From NCBI RefSeq assembly GCF_901709675.1, contig NC_051107.1, positions 1,605,501-1,669,500 on the forward strand: a DNA stretch of 64,000 nucleotides, written 5' to 3'. The position numbers and the translations under genes were made by a program. The DNA is from Syngnathus acus (lineage: Eukaryota; Chordata; Actinopteri; Syngnathiformes; Syngnathidae). Shown here piece by piece: positions 23,938 through 33,700 of the stretch. The stretch's first letter is position 1. Each line of letters opens with the position of its first letter. The notes beneath the pieces are model-generated. The model worked only from the letters and a program-made list of their open reading frames with translations. It was not told where the DNA came from and ran no database searches.

Positions 23938-25225
23938 TACGTTTTTTCCTAAAACTTTATTTTTGTTTGAAGATTGTCAGCACTGTTCCTATCATTTTCG
24001 TTATCTATTATCACTCCGATTAGAAGACCATTTGTAGCCATGGAGCGGTTCAGTATCGAGCAACGCATTCTTATTGTGAAAACTCATTACAAAAACGGGG
24101 AGTGCTACGCAGAGACTGTCCGTAAACTTCGCCCGATCTTTGGACGTGACAATGCCCCGACCGCAACAACAGTTTCGAGGTTGGTACAGAAATTCGAAGA
24201 ATCTGGGTCAGTTGCAACCAGAAAATCGCCCGGTCGAAACCGTAATGTTCGAACGCAACAAAACATTGCGGTAGTGCAAGACAGTGTGAATATGAGCCCT
24301 GTGATGTCGCTTCGCCGTCGTTCGCAACAGTTGGGTATGTCAACATCTTCGGTGCATCGAATACTGAAAAAAGATCTTCATATGCACCCCTACAAGATTC
24401 AGTTGACACAAGAGCTGAAACCAGCAGATCATGCAAAAAGGAGAAGATTCGCCGATTGGATTTTGACTAGACAACAAGAGGACGACAATTTTTCAAAGAA
24501 AATAATCTTCAGTGACGAGGCACATTTCTATCTCTCGGGGAATGTCAACAAACAAAACTGCCGCATTTGGGGTGACGAAAACCCTGGAGTGATCCAAGAG
24601 CACGAAATGCATCCCCTACGAGCCACGGTTTGGTGTGGTTTTTGGGCAGGAGGCGTGATTGGCCCCTTCTTTTTTGAAGATGATGATGGAAATTCAGTTA
24701 CTGTAAATGGCAGCCTTTATCGGGACATGATCACTAACTTTTTGTGGCCTGCTCTGGAAGAAATGGAGGATGACGGAATTGATGAAATGTGGTTTCAGCA
24801 GGACGGGGCTACCTGCCACACATCCCAGGAGACAATCACCTTGCTTCGTGAAAAATTCCCTGAGCGTCTGATCTTACTTCGCGGCGGCGACCAAGAATGG
24901 CCTCCGAGGTCATGTGACCTCACACCTTGTGACTTCTTTGTATGGGGATATGTGAAGTCGCAAGTTTACGTGAACAAACCTCAAACGATTACCGAACTGA
25001 AGATGGAAATTCAACGGGTAATCGGCGAAATCGACAGCGACGTCTGCAAAAGAGTTATCGTTAATTTCAACGATCGGATGACTGCCTGCAGAGAAAGTGG
25101 AGGTGGACATATGCTCGATATCATTCTTCATGATTAAATTGAAGTATATGTTGAATGAAATTAAATACAAATTTTGAATTTTGCATCGATTTTGGCTGAT
25201 TTATTGCATTTTTAAAAACTGCGTA
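23938..25225 (+). mobile_element. Intact IS630/Tc1/mariner-type DNA transposon (DD37D)
   Basis: About 1.28 kb, the size expected for mariner-like elements. It contains one uninterrupted transposase gene. Both proposed ends sit next to TA, the target this superfamily duplicates. The left end is TA followed by cgttttttcctaaaacttta. The right end read inward is TA followed by cgcagtttttaaaaatgcaa. The two ends share CG, a T run and an A run, but the inverted repeat is imperfect, so the borders are tentative. It lies about 170 bp upstream of the copg2 start codon in the opposite orientation. Confidence 0.75.
24040..25137 (+). CDS. Transposase, Tc1/mariner superfamily, DD37D
   Basis: 365 aa, single exon, no stops. 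The start MERFSIEQRILIVK was chosen because it begins the helix-turn-helix domain; an in-frame upstream Met at 23974 would add 22 residues of unrelated sequence. Residues 1-60 form the first HTH, a DUF4817-like arrangement. Residues 75-115 form a second HTH (RRRSQQLGMSTSSVHRILKK). The DDE-type nuclease has D159 (FSDEAHF), D255 (QQDGATCH) and D293 (SCDLTPCDFFVWG), with 37 residues between the last two. The protein excises the element and inserts it at TA. Closely similar proteins are, from memory, typical of arthropod genomes rather than fish. The intact frame suggests recent arrival. It has no functional relation to the neighbouring genes. Confidence 0.94.
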   Translation: MERFSIEQRILIVKTHYKNGECYAETVRKLRPIFGRDNAPTATTVSRLVQKFEESGSVATRKSPGRNRNVRTQQNIAVVQDSVNMSPVMSLRRRSQQLGMSTSSVHRILKKDLHMHPYKIQLTQELKPADHAKRRRFADWILTRQQEDDNFSKKIIFSDEAHFYLSGNVNKQNCRIWGDENPGVIQEHEMHPLRATVWCGFWAGGVIGPFFFEDDDGNSVTVNGSLYRDMITNFLWPALEEMEDDGIDEMWFQQDGATCHTSQETITLLREKFPERLILLRGGDQEWPPRSCDLTPCDFFVWGYVKSQVYVNKPQTITELKMEIQRVIGEIDSDVCKRVIVNFNDRMTACRESGGGHMLDIILHD

Positions 25226-25584
25226 CCTCCTGGAGCTCACGCCAACTTTGGCGACTATTTTCAAAGTGCCCACGGCTCTTGCGCCGTCAAGTGTCCGCCT
25301 TATATTATTACAGCGTTACAATTTAAATATTGAAAGATAAATATGAGACAGAAATATCAGTTCTAAAATAATATAATAATGGTATTTATAATTGATATTG
25401 TGATTTTTAAAAAATAATTAGGAAACCGACAAGCAACTATTCTAATGAGTTCGCCTGAATTGGTTTTGTCCAAGGGTTAGGCACCATTATAACAAGCAAC
25501 TCAGGGACCACTGCTTTGGCGGAATATTTTATTTTACACCAAAGGAGGATAGACATACAGGCTATTTATTTGCATCTGTATAAG

Positions 25585-26180
25585 ATAAGATAAGATAGTC
25601 CTTTATTATTCCCTCAATGGGGAAACTCCTGTGTAAGCAGCAGTACACTTAACATACACGCACACACGCATGCAGGGAAGGGGGTAAAAGATTTAAAAAG
25701 TAAAAATATATATAATTAAAAAAAAAAAGGACAGTATGTACACAATACACTTTTACACAGTATCAAAGTCAAAGTCAGCTTTATTGTCAATCCCTTCATA
25801 TGTCAAGACACAAAGAAACTGAAATTCCGTTTCCTCCATCCCACGGTGACGAGACATACAAGTAGACGACACAAAATAAAAACAAGAAGGCACAAACAAT
25901 AAATAAAAAATAATAAATAAATAAAATGAGCGATGAATAAATAATATACAATATACAGTGGAGATAAGAAATTATTAGATAAAAAAAAAATAGTGCAAGG
26001 GAAGGAAAAACTGTGCAAAAGCAGGTAGAAAGAGTATGAGGTAGACAGATATTGCACATATGACTACACACGGTTATTGCACGTTATTATTGCACGTAAT
26101 TATTGTCCATTAGCTACAGTGATTTAGCCTGGTTGTATAGTCTGATGGCAGCAGGGAGGAAGGACTATACAATATGTCTA
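25585..26180. repeat. Relics of non-LTR retrotransposon 3' regions
   Basis: Two familiar fish repeat words occur: gataagatagtcctttatta with 'cctcaatggggaaa' at about 25585-25627, and caaagtcagctttattgtca at about 25768. A later 'ttgtatagtctgatggcagcagggaggaagg' type segment lies near 26130. These recur widely in teleost genomes as LINE-derived tails. They carry no open reading frame. The family name is not certain. Confidence 0.55.
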
Positions 26181-26282
26181 TTTTGGGACTCTCAGCTACA
26201 TTTGACATAATTTGGATGGGTAAATGATTCCTCAGAATAGCTGGAAAATAGTCTAAAAAAATTAATCAAATTTATTTGTAAA

Positions 26283-27063
26283 GTGGTGATGTACCTAATG
26301 GAGTGTTCGAGTGACGTCACAGATCATCTAGCCAATCAGGAGGTGGGGGTGAGGGCGGGTGGGGCACTTTTCACTTTCAGTTAAGCTTTGGCCATGACTA
26401 TCCCCTAATAAAGTGGCCTGTTATTAGGTACACCTGAAAATGGTGGTGTACCTAATGGAGTGTCTGAGTTACGTCACAGATCAACCAGCCAATCAGAAGG
26501 TGGGGGTGAGGGCGGGTGGGGCACTTTTCACTTTCAGTTTAGCTTTGGTCATGATTATTCCCTAATGAAGTGGCCTGTTATTAGGTACACCTGAAAGTGG
26601 TGATGTACCTAATGGAGTGTCCGAGTGACGTCACAGATCAAACAGCCAATCAGGAGGTGGGGGTGAGGGCGGGTGGGGCACTTTTCACTTTCCGTTAAGC
26701 TTTGGCCATGATTATCCCCTAATAAAGTGGCCTGTTATTAGGTACACCTGAAAATGGTGGTGTACCTAATGCAGTGTCTGAGTGACGTCACAGATCAACC
26801 AGCCAATCAGAAGGTGGGGGTGAGGGCGGGTGGGGCACTTTTCACTTTCAGTTTAGCTTTGGTCATGATTATTCCCTAATGAAGTGGCCTGTTATTAGGT
26901 ACACCTGAAAATGGTGGTGTACCTAATGCAGTGTCTAGTGACGTCACAGATCAACCAGCCAATCAGAAGGTGGGGGTGAGGGCGGGTGGGGCACTTTTTC
27001 ACTTTCAGTTAAGCTTTGACCCTGAATTTTCCCGAATGAAGTGGCCTGTTATTAGGTACACCT
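26283..27063. repeat. Tandem array of five ~157-bp units with inverted-repeat ends
   Basis: The word gtacctaatg recurs at 26291, 26448, 26605, 26762 and 26919, an exact 157-bp spacing each time. Each unit begins with a GGTGTACCTAAT-type end and finishes with ATTAGGTACACC, its reverse complement, so each unit looks like a small inverted-repeat element. Units 1 and 3 share variants (gtgatgtacc, ggccatga, cctaataaag). Units 2 and 4 share others (ggtgtacc, ggtcatgatt, cctaatgaag). The array is therefore a 314-bp two-type higher-order repeat. Each unit holds a CRE (TGACGTCA; TTACGTCA in unit 2), agccaatcag and gggcgggtggggc. Confidence 0.9.
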
Positions 27064-27214
27064 CATGGATGTATTATTTGTTTATTTACAAATTCCTGTA
27101 TTAATTAAATTATTTTTACCTCGTGGATGTTTTACCGTTAATTCTTTTACCTCATGCATGTTTTATTTTATATTTATTTTTTTACCTCATGGATGTTTTA
27201 TTTTTTACCTCATA

Positions 27215-27280
27215 AAGGTGGTGTAACTCATGGAGTGTCTGTAAGTGACGTCACAAACCTCAGGAGCCGATCAGGCTCAT
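27215..27280. repeat. Degenerate partial sixth unit of the 157-bp repeat
   Basis: The segment ggtggtgtaactcatggagtgtctgtaagtgacgtcaca is a mutated copy of the left part of the unit, about 150 bp beyond the array. Between them lie diverged 'acctcatggatgttt' repeats (27060-27200). Confidence 0.7.
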
Positions 27281-27969
27281 CTTTGTAGCTCATCTTGTGC
27301 TGAAACAAATTAAAACACGATGTCATATTTGTATAAGTGTTTGTGTCTCATCATATAATCAAAAAAGGACCCCAACATTCCTATGTGGAAGATCCAAGCT
27401 ATGTTAAGTTCCGCCACCTGGTTGTAGTTGCTGTAATTCGCCACAAGACGGCAGCATATCTCAAACCTGTCATTGCGACTCATTGTTTTGATATCATACA
27501 TTATCAACCATGTTTGTTGCGTCTGCTTTATTTGGGGAAAATAATTTTGAGTATAAAAATAACACACTTGAGGCGCACGCATTCACACAGAGATTCCCAT
27601 GCATTTTTCAACTGACACCTTTTGTGCACTGTGGGCAGAAACTTTGAACAACAGCGCTTGAATGAATCAAAATTGAAGCCGCTAGGAAACGGAAAAAAAC
27701 AGTTTACATAAGTCGGCTTTGGTCCTTGAAAACATTCATACAGAATCAATTAAAATATTTTTCCTTAACTCAATTTGATTGATAATAGGCAACGCTGTGA
27801 AGCCTGTAATTTGTCGGTCTCATCTTTACAACAAATAAAGTTATAATGCGGCCATTTGTCAGTAAGGCGTCAGTATGGAAGTCATTCATCTCCAACAATT
27901 ACACAATGCGACCGCAAATGAAGAAACCCAAAATCCTTTTGAAATACAAAGCGAAGGCGTTCGGAGTGG

Positions 27970-28413
27970 TCACTTTCTTCGGCCGATGCGCGCCAGCAGA
28001 CGCGCGTTATCGGCTGCCTTCGAGCGCAGGTTTTGGGCTTTGGCCACGTCGAAGAGCACGTTCATTATGTTAGTGGGCAAGTCCAGGGACAAAGTCAGCT
28101 GGCTCCTGTGCTCCTCTTTGCCGCCGTTCCGCAACAGGGAGCCGCGGATCTTAGCCCGGCTCTGGAAGCGCGTCTTGGCCGGGTTGTATGTCCTTTTCTC
28201 CCGGCTCGCCGACTCCTCGGGCGCAGAGGCGACCAGGTACTCGGCGGATGAGCGGAGCAGAGAGCCCCAGGCGTCCTCGGAGGAGAAACCGCCGCCGGCC
28301 ATCTGGTGGTCGCATATGAGGTCCGAGCGGCCGCGGGCCAAACGGAGGCACAGGCTGGAGGAGGACGGGCACAGGACCAAAAGCAGCAGCAGGGTCTTAA
28401 GGGACGACAGCAT
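27970..28413 (-). CDS. ucn3: Urocortin prohormone (CRH family, urocortin 2/3 type)
   Basis: 147 aa in a single coding exon, as in CRH-family genes. The start at 28413 was chosen because it begins a signal peptide (MLSSLKTLLLLLVLC); an in-frame ATG 33 nt upstream precedes the likely acceptor (cttatag, exon from about 28429). The C-terminus holds a 38-residue peptide (residues 106-143), beginning LTLSLDLPTNIMN and ending ARLLARI. It is followed by GRRK: glycine for amidation, then a basic processing site. The secreted peptide should act on CRH receptor 2 in stress and energy control by family knowledge. The N-terminal half resembles urocortin 3/stresscopin, while NARLLAR is close to the urocortin 2 end. 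Position directly downstream of a collagen VII gene matches human UCN2. Orthology (ucn2, ucn3 or ucn3-like) is unsettled. Confidence 0.92.
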   Translation of the reverse strand: MLSSLKTLLLLLVLCPSSSSLCLRLARGRSDLICDHQMAGGGFSSEDAWGSLLRSSAEYLVASAPEESASREKRTYNPAKTRFQSRAKIRGSLLRNGGKEEHRSQLTLSLDLPTNIMNVLFDVAKAQNLRSKAADNARLLARIGRRK

Positions 28414-28747
28414 CGCGTGTGGGGGGAGGTCCTCTATAAGTTTCAAGATTACTTTATTAGGTACATCTGCACAACTACTTTAAATATTGAGTTAAAAAAC
28501 AACCATGAATGTATTTGTGAAGGCAGACTTAAAAAAAAAAAAAAAAAAGTGTACAAATTGTCCCGATACTCACTTTTGGATGTAAATAGCTGTTTAAATG
28601 TGAGTGTCAAGTATGAAAATATGAAATATTTGAAACTTACCACACGAATCAAAGCAAACCAACACGGTAGTCTTTCCAAAATAAACGAAACAATCCCGAT
28701 TGCGAGAAGGGTGAGCCGCACTTTGCACTTGCATTTAGTAGCAACTG

Positions 28748-28755
28748 TGACGTCA
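28748..28755 (-). promoter_or_regulatory. Palindromic CRE (TGACGTCA) upstream of the urocortin gene
   Basis: A perfect TGACGTCA lies about 335 bp upstream of the start codon, outside the inferred 5' UTR intron and near where exon 1 should begin. CRE control is established for CRH-family genes. No strong TATA box was seen. Confidence 0.55.
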
Positions 28756-29039
28756 TCCGCGTGACGCAAACGGCTGCCACGCCCCCATCAATAAACACCA
28801 ACCATTGGTAAAGTTCAAGTCATTAGTCATTAGAATGATTTGAAGAGACATTCGTGTTTCAGTACCACGGACAGCTCCACTACGCTGATAAAAACAGTTG
28901 GCTCAAAAAAAAAAAAACTAGTCTTATTAAGAAGTGAATTGCATAAAAAATACAGGTCAGTTTTATTTAAATTTTAAGTCCATAACATTTGATCTCCCAG
29001 AACTTTTTTTTTTTTTTTACTTTTAAGTACATTTGTATT

Positions 29040-29425
29040 TTATTATCTTGGTCCCAAGGAACTATGTTGAAGTATACCGAGGCGCTTCACTAAGACAAAA
29101 GTGGTGCTTTGCTGTCATCTTGGTTTCTAGGAACTACTGTATGTTGACGTGATTGGAGGAGCTTCACTTAAGAATAAACTTGTGATTCGCTGCCATCTTG
29201 GTGCCTAGGAACTATGTTGAAGTAAATGAGGAGCTTCACTCAAACAAACGCTGTGCTTTGCCACCATCTTATTGCATAGTGATGCCAAAGAACTACTGAA
29301 GGGCTTCCCTTAGACAAAAGGTGTGCTTTGTCACCATCTCAGACATCTTAGTGGGGAAAAAACGATGGGGAAATAAATGGAGGAGCTTCTCTTAGACAAA
29401 GGTTGTGATTTGCCACCATCTGTAG
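29040..29425. repeat. Degenerate tandem repeat, ~75-bp period, about five copies
   Basis: Recurring words are 'ggaactatgttgaagta', 'gaggagcttcactta', 'agacaaa' and 'gtgctttgccaccatctt', spaced roughly 65-85 bp apart. Copies are about 70-80% alike by eye. It lies between the urocortin promoter and the collagen 3' end. Non-coding. Confidence 0.75.
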
Positions 29426-29929
29426 TCCACACTAATGTAAATGTCAAATGTACTTACCGAACGGGTATTTTTTCTTTACGAGGTTGTCTCGTACGGTTAG
29501 GGGCGGGCGTTCCATCCCCACGTCGCCTTCTCCAGCCGAAAGGCAAACAGTTGACTCAACGTAATTTCAACACATTAGCAAGTTTTTACAGGCTGCAATC
29601 ATGGGGGTCAAGATGTAACGAGCGCGGCGGGATTAATAACCACGGCGAGGCGGTGACCTCATGCTCACCGGGTGACTTATGCCTCTTCAACTTTAATGGC
29701 GGGGGACATTTTGCAGTTCTGTTCGGGCTCCCTGTGACATCACGAACTCGTGCGGAGTCGGGCAACTGAGCGACGTGGGTTTATTTAAAAAGTGAAGCCG
29801 TCATTACCTCCTCCAGGGAAGCCTCACGCTTCTTTATATCTCTAAAGACACGGAGGAGGCATTGCCCAAGTGTCGCCACGCCACTGATTTAGCGCGACGA
29901 CGCACAAGCATGAGGGACTCAAAACAATT

Positions 29930-30470
29930 AGCTAAGTAGAATGAACAAATTAAACTACAAATGAAATAAAATAAAAATTAGCGTTTTAAAAAAACAATAA
30001 CTGCTGAAACAAATGCAAATGTTAAAACTTACACGCTCAAAAATGAATAAAATTTGAGTGAAATTAAAACAAAAGTCAAATCAAAATCAAAATGAACTAA
30101 AATGAAAAATCAAAGAAATATTCTGTATTGAAAAAATATCTAATTCTAAAACAAACAAAAACAAAACTAGAACAAAACATGTTCAAAAAACAAAAATTGA
30201 TAGAATTTCAAAAATTAATGAAATCCAAGTGAAATTAAAACATGGTCAGAGCACGATAAAAATAAACTACAATAAAAACTCCAAGAAATATGTACTAAAA
30301 AAACTAATCCTAAAACCAATAAAAACAAAACAGAACAAAGCATGTTTTAAAAAATAAAAATTGATAACATAACAAATATTCAAAGTGTTTGAACAAGTCA
30401 AAATGAAATCAAATCATACTATAATAATACAAATTCTAAAACTTTTTTAAGCACGATATAAATAAAAATC
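29930..30470. repeat. A-rich low-complexity block
   Basis: Loosely repeated 'aaaacaaaa', 'aaatcaaaat' and 'gaactaaaat' words, with an internal duplication of about 125 bp ('ctaattctaaaac...caaaacatg' against 'ctaatcctaaaacc...aaagcatg'). It directly follows the collagen gene. No gene content seen. Confidence 0.6.
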
Positions 30471-30521
30471 CTCTACAGTGCAAACAGGTGCTTTCTGCTC
30501 ATGTTCAGGCCCCGCCGGCGT
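30470..30521 (-). other. Putative 3' UTR exon of the collagen gene
   Basis: The last coding exon ends with a strong donor (GAG|gtaaga), one base after the stop codon. The sequence gtgttttcgcag ending at 30522 is a good acceptor. The 3' UTR is therefore probably split by a 70-bp intron. The stop is too close to the junction to trigger decay. The 3' limit is unknown. Confidence 0.45.
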
Positions 30522-30592
30522 CTGCGAAAACACAGACACGTTCGTAAAAGCCAGCAGCTGTGATTTTTAAATTTGTCTCACAGCATCTTACC

Positions 30593-30786
30593 TCATTGGC
30601 CGCGTTTCGCTGCCACTGCGCAGCGACTGCGGCACTCGTGTAACGAGGGGAAACGGTTGCGGTTGCCGCCGCAGCCGCCGTACACGAAGGGCCGGCACTC
30701 GCCCGCCCCGGCGTGGAAGTACCACAAGAGGGAGTAGTCGGAGCACGAGCCCTCCAACATGGGCTCTAGGCAGCGCTCCTCGAACC
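30593..30786 (-). other. col7a1: Kunitz-type C-terminal domain exon
   Basis: Encodes one BPTI/Kunitz module. It has six cysteines in the expected order: [10 protein letters not shown], then the [18 protein letters not shown] signature, then HECRSRC. It ends AAKRGQ and a stop. The usual P1 region (GPC-R/K) reads EGSCSDY, so classic trypsin inhibition is not predicted. This matches the NC2 end of collagen VII. Confidence 0.9.
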
Positions 30787-33700
30787 CTGGTTGACAAACA
30801 TTTTTTACTTTTTAACTTCATGTGAATTAAAATATTAGGAACATCTCAACTCAATACTCTTTGGTGAACTGTTACGTCAGTGCAGCCAAAACTAGCACAC
30901 GGGCCCGTCAAACATTTATGGATTCCGTTTTTTGGTTAATTTCAAAACAAGTCATTACTCATGAATGACAAGGCGGAAATAATAATAAATAGGAAGTAGA
31001 AGAAAACGAAAGCAAAACACACCAGAGGATCTTGCTCCAAAAAGTCGTCGTTTTTCCCTCTGGAGTGTCTCTGAGGCATCTAAAACAAAAAATGGAGGAT
31101 ATTTGCTCCAGTTATTATTGTTTGCAAGAATCCTCAAGCGATTGTTACAAAACAATGGGAAAAAGTACACTTTGTAAACGACACACGGAAATATGCACTT
31201 CGTGAGATAGTTGTTGGAGAAGCAGAATTTTGAAAAATCATCTAACTGCGAGGTGTCATTAAATGGGGCTATGGCAGCCTTTTGATGGCACTAAATTGGG
31301 CTGGAGATTGATCTTGCGCCGTCGGGGAGGGAGCGAGGGGGGTTCCGAGGGGCCGTGCGATCGCTAATGAGCAGGCTGAAATGTGTCGACACTTCTTGCG
31401 TCACGTTGACCCTCGTCGTGCCTCGTCGTGTGTCCCCCCCCACTCCGACCAAGGCAGTGGCGCTCACCGGTGCCGTTCAGCAGAAATCCTTCCTTCATCT
31501 TCATTTGTTCTTGCATGTCGTCGCCGTCGTCTTCGTCGGCGACGGAGGGCGCGGAACTCCCGTCGGGGTCTACTGACTTCACCATCAACTTGTACTCTAA
31601 GCCTGGACTCAAACGCACACACAGTCAACCTTGACATAATACAATATTTCTGACATTTAATTATTATATGTCCCCATTAGTCCGAACATGCGTTTTTGTG
31701 TGTATATGTATTTATGTTGACGATGACACCGTGGTGTGCGCGTGTTTTTCTGACAGAACAACAGATGGCCCCACACACACGGGTGCCACGTTGATGCCAC
31801 GGGAGCTCTTGTAGACACACAAACACATGGTCACGTTTTGGCTCACTCACAAACAAGGAAGAGTTCATCGTGTACTAGTGACACCATTGCGCACACGCTC
31901 TCGCTCCCTCACACACACATACTTACCACACTTGTCCATCACCTCCTGGGTGACGAGCTTCTTCACTTCAAGATCCTTTGCAAAGATGAAGATAATCAGT
32001 GTGTATCTTGGACAAATGTATGACAGCGATGTGCGTGTGCGCATACCGAGAGGCCGGGCTCCCCCTTTTCGCCTTTCACCCCTTCGATTCCAAGCACACC
32101 CTACAAATAAATAAATAAAACAAATAAATAAAAAAACACTTATAAAAAGCATGTTGGTGTGTTGTATTGTGACAAGTTTGTAATACACACTCACACTCTG
32201 GCCTCTCAGTCCGGGACCGCCTGGCACCCCTCGTTGACACGGCTGTGCTTTTCCTCTGCGGCCCCTCACGCCCTGATTTTGAAAAAGCGCACGCACATCA
32301 AACACGTCTCTGCGCACAGCGTGACGCGCGCCCAATTACAGCCTGTCCTGGCGATATCCTTATTAGAAGAGTGCTGACACTCTGCGCTGCGGGCCTCCTA
32401 ATTGTTGCTGCAAGTCGCTAATTGATAAGGGGATGGACGGCTTTTATCTTCTTCTTTTGACACTCAAACTTTACTTCAGCTACGGTTAATCGGATGTTTT
32501 TTTTTTTATATACGTGTTCACTAACGATGCAATAATAACAAACCTTGGCTCCAGGGTCCCCACGGGGTCCCGGGCCCCCTGGTGGTCCTGGGTTTCCATT
32601 CTTTCCCGGTCTTCCCACCGAGCCCTTAAATCCCGGGAAGCCTGAGAAACCGGCCGCGCCCTACAAGCCAGAAAACACAAATGCATTAATTCACCTTTTT
32701 TTTTTTTTTTTTTTGCATTTTGTTGAATTTGCATTGTTAACCTTCTCCCCTTTTTCTCCCGAGTCACCGTTGATGCCATTGATTCCGGCGTTGCCTTTGT
32801 CGCCCTGATGGAGCACAATATTATCATGGAATAGAATGTAAAGATACTTTTTGTGCCTCTTGTTTTTGCTTAATCTCAATGAACATTGTCCTGCTGCTTC
32901 TTTAACCAGCCCCCTGCTGGGGGGTAGCATAATATAAACATGCATGGAGACAGTCACGTTGATTCTTCACAGATGAAGAATATCTGCATGTTATATATAA
33001 CACGGCAACACTGACGCTATCTGTTAGCCCATCTATGGAGTTCTCTGCATTGTTTGTTACCATTAAGGTAACTTGTCAATTTGACCTTTCGTCCAGTGAG
33101 TCCATTCAGGCCAGGAATGCCGGAGGTGCCGGGTGAGCCTGCGTCCCCCTGTTAAGAAGCAATTCAAAAATTGGTCTCAGAGCATCGTTGACTGGCGAAC
33201 TCGACAACAAACCTTTTCACCGTTGAGACCGGGACTCCCGAAACGTCCTGGGATGCCTCGGAAGCCCTTCTCTCCCTTGGCTCCGTTATCTCCCGCTGAG
33301 CCCGTTTCGCCTGCATCCCCCTGTAACAAGCAAAATAAATAAACAGGACGCCAAAGTCGTCAAGATTCCGGGAGAGTCTCATGAAACGTGATTTGTTGTC
33401 CTGTACCTGATTACCCTTCTGGCCTTGCAGTCCCGGGTCTCCCTTTTCTCCTTTGGTGCCATTCACGCCGTCACTTCCGGGGGGACCCTTAACGAAGCCA
33501 TCACATAAACCCTCTGACATCAAATCTGGCTTGTATCCAGAATACATTTGATGATTTTTACCATGACTCCGAGGTCCCCTGGGTCTCCAAGATCTCCCTG
33601 CATTCAAAATCTCAAATCACTTTCAAAACTTTGTGACATCACAGGAGGGTTTACAAACCTTCTGACCGCCCGGTCCTCGAGTGCCAAAGCGTCCCAAAGC

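Noticed and set aside
24071-24436. 121-codon - strand frame in the transposon
   Set aside because: Antisense of the clear transposase gene.
26283-27063. CRISPR-like array
   Set aside because: The repeats are 157-bp contiguous units with almost no unique spacers, in a vertebrate genome. This is a satellite-type array.
26283-27063. Promoter cluster of an unknown gene
   Set aside because: CRE/CCAAT/GC motifs are present, but no transcript-like open frame or exon follows on either side. Kept only as a repeat with possible activity.
27875-28764. Long + strand open frames over the urocortin region
   Set aside because: Shadows of the - strand urocortin gene, which has a signal peptide and a conserved amidated peptide.
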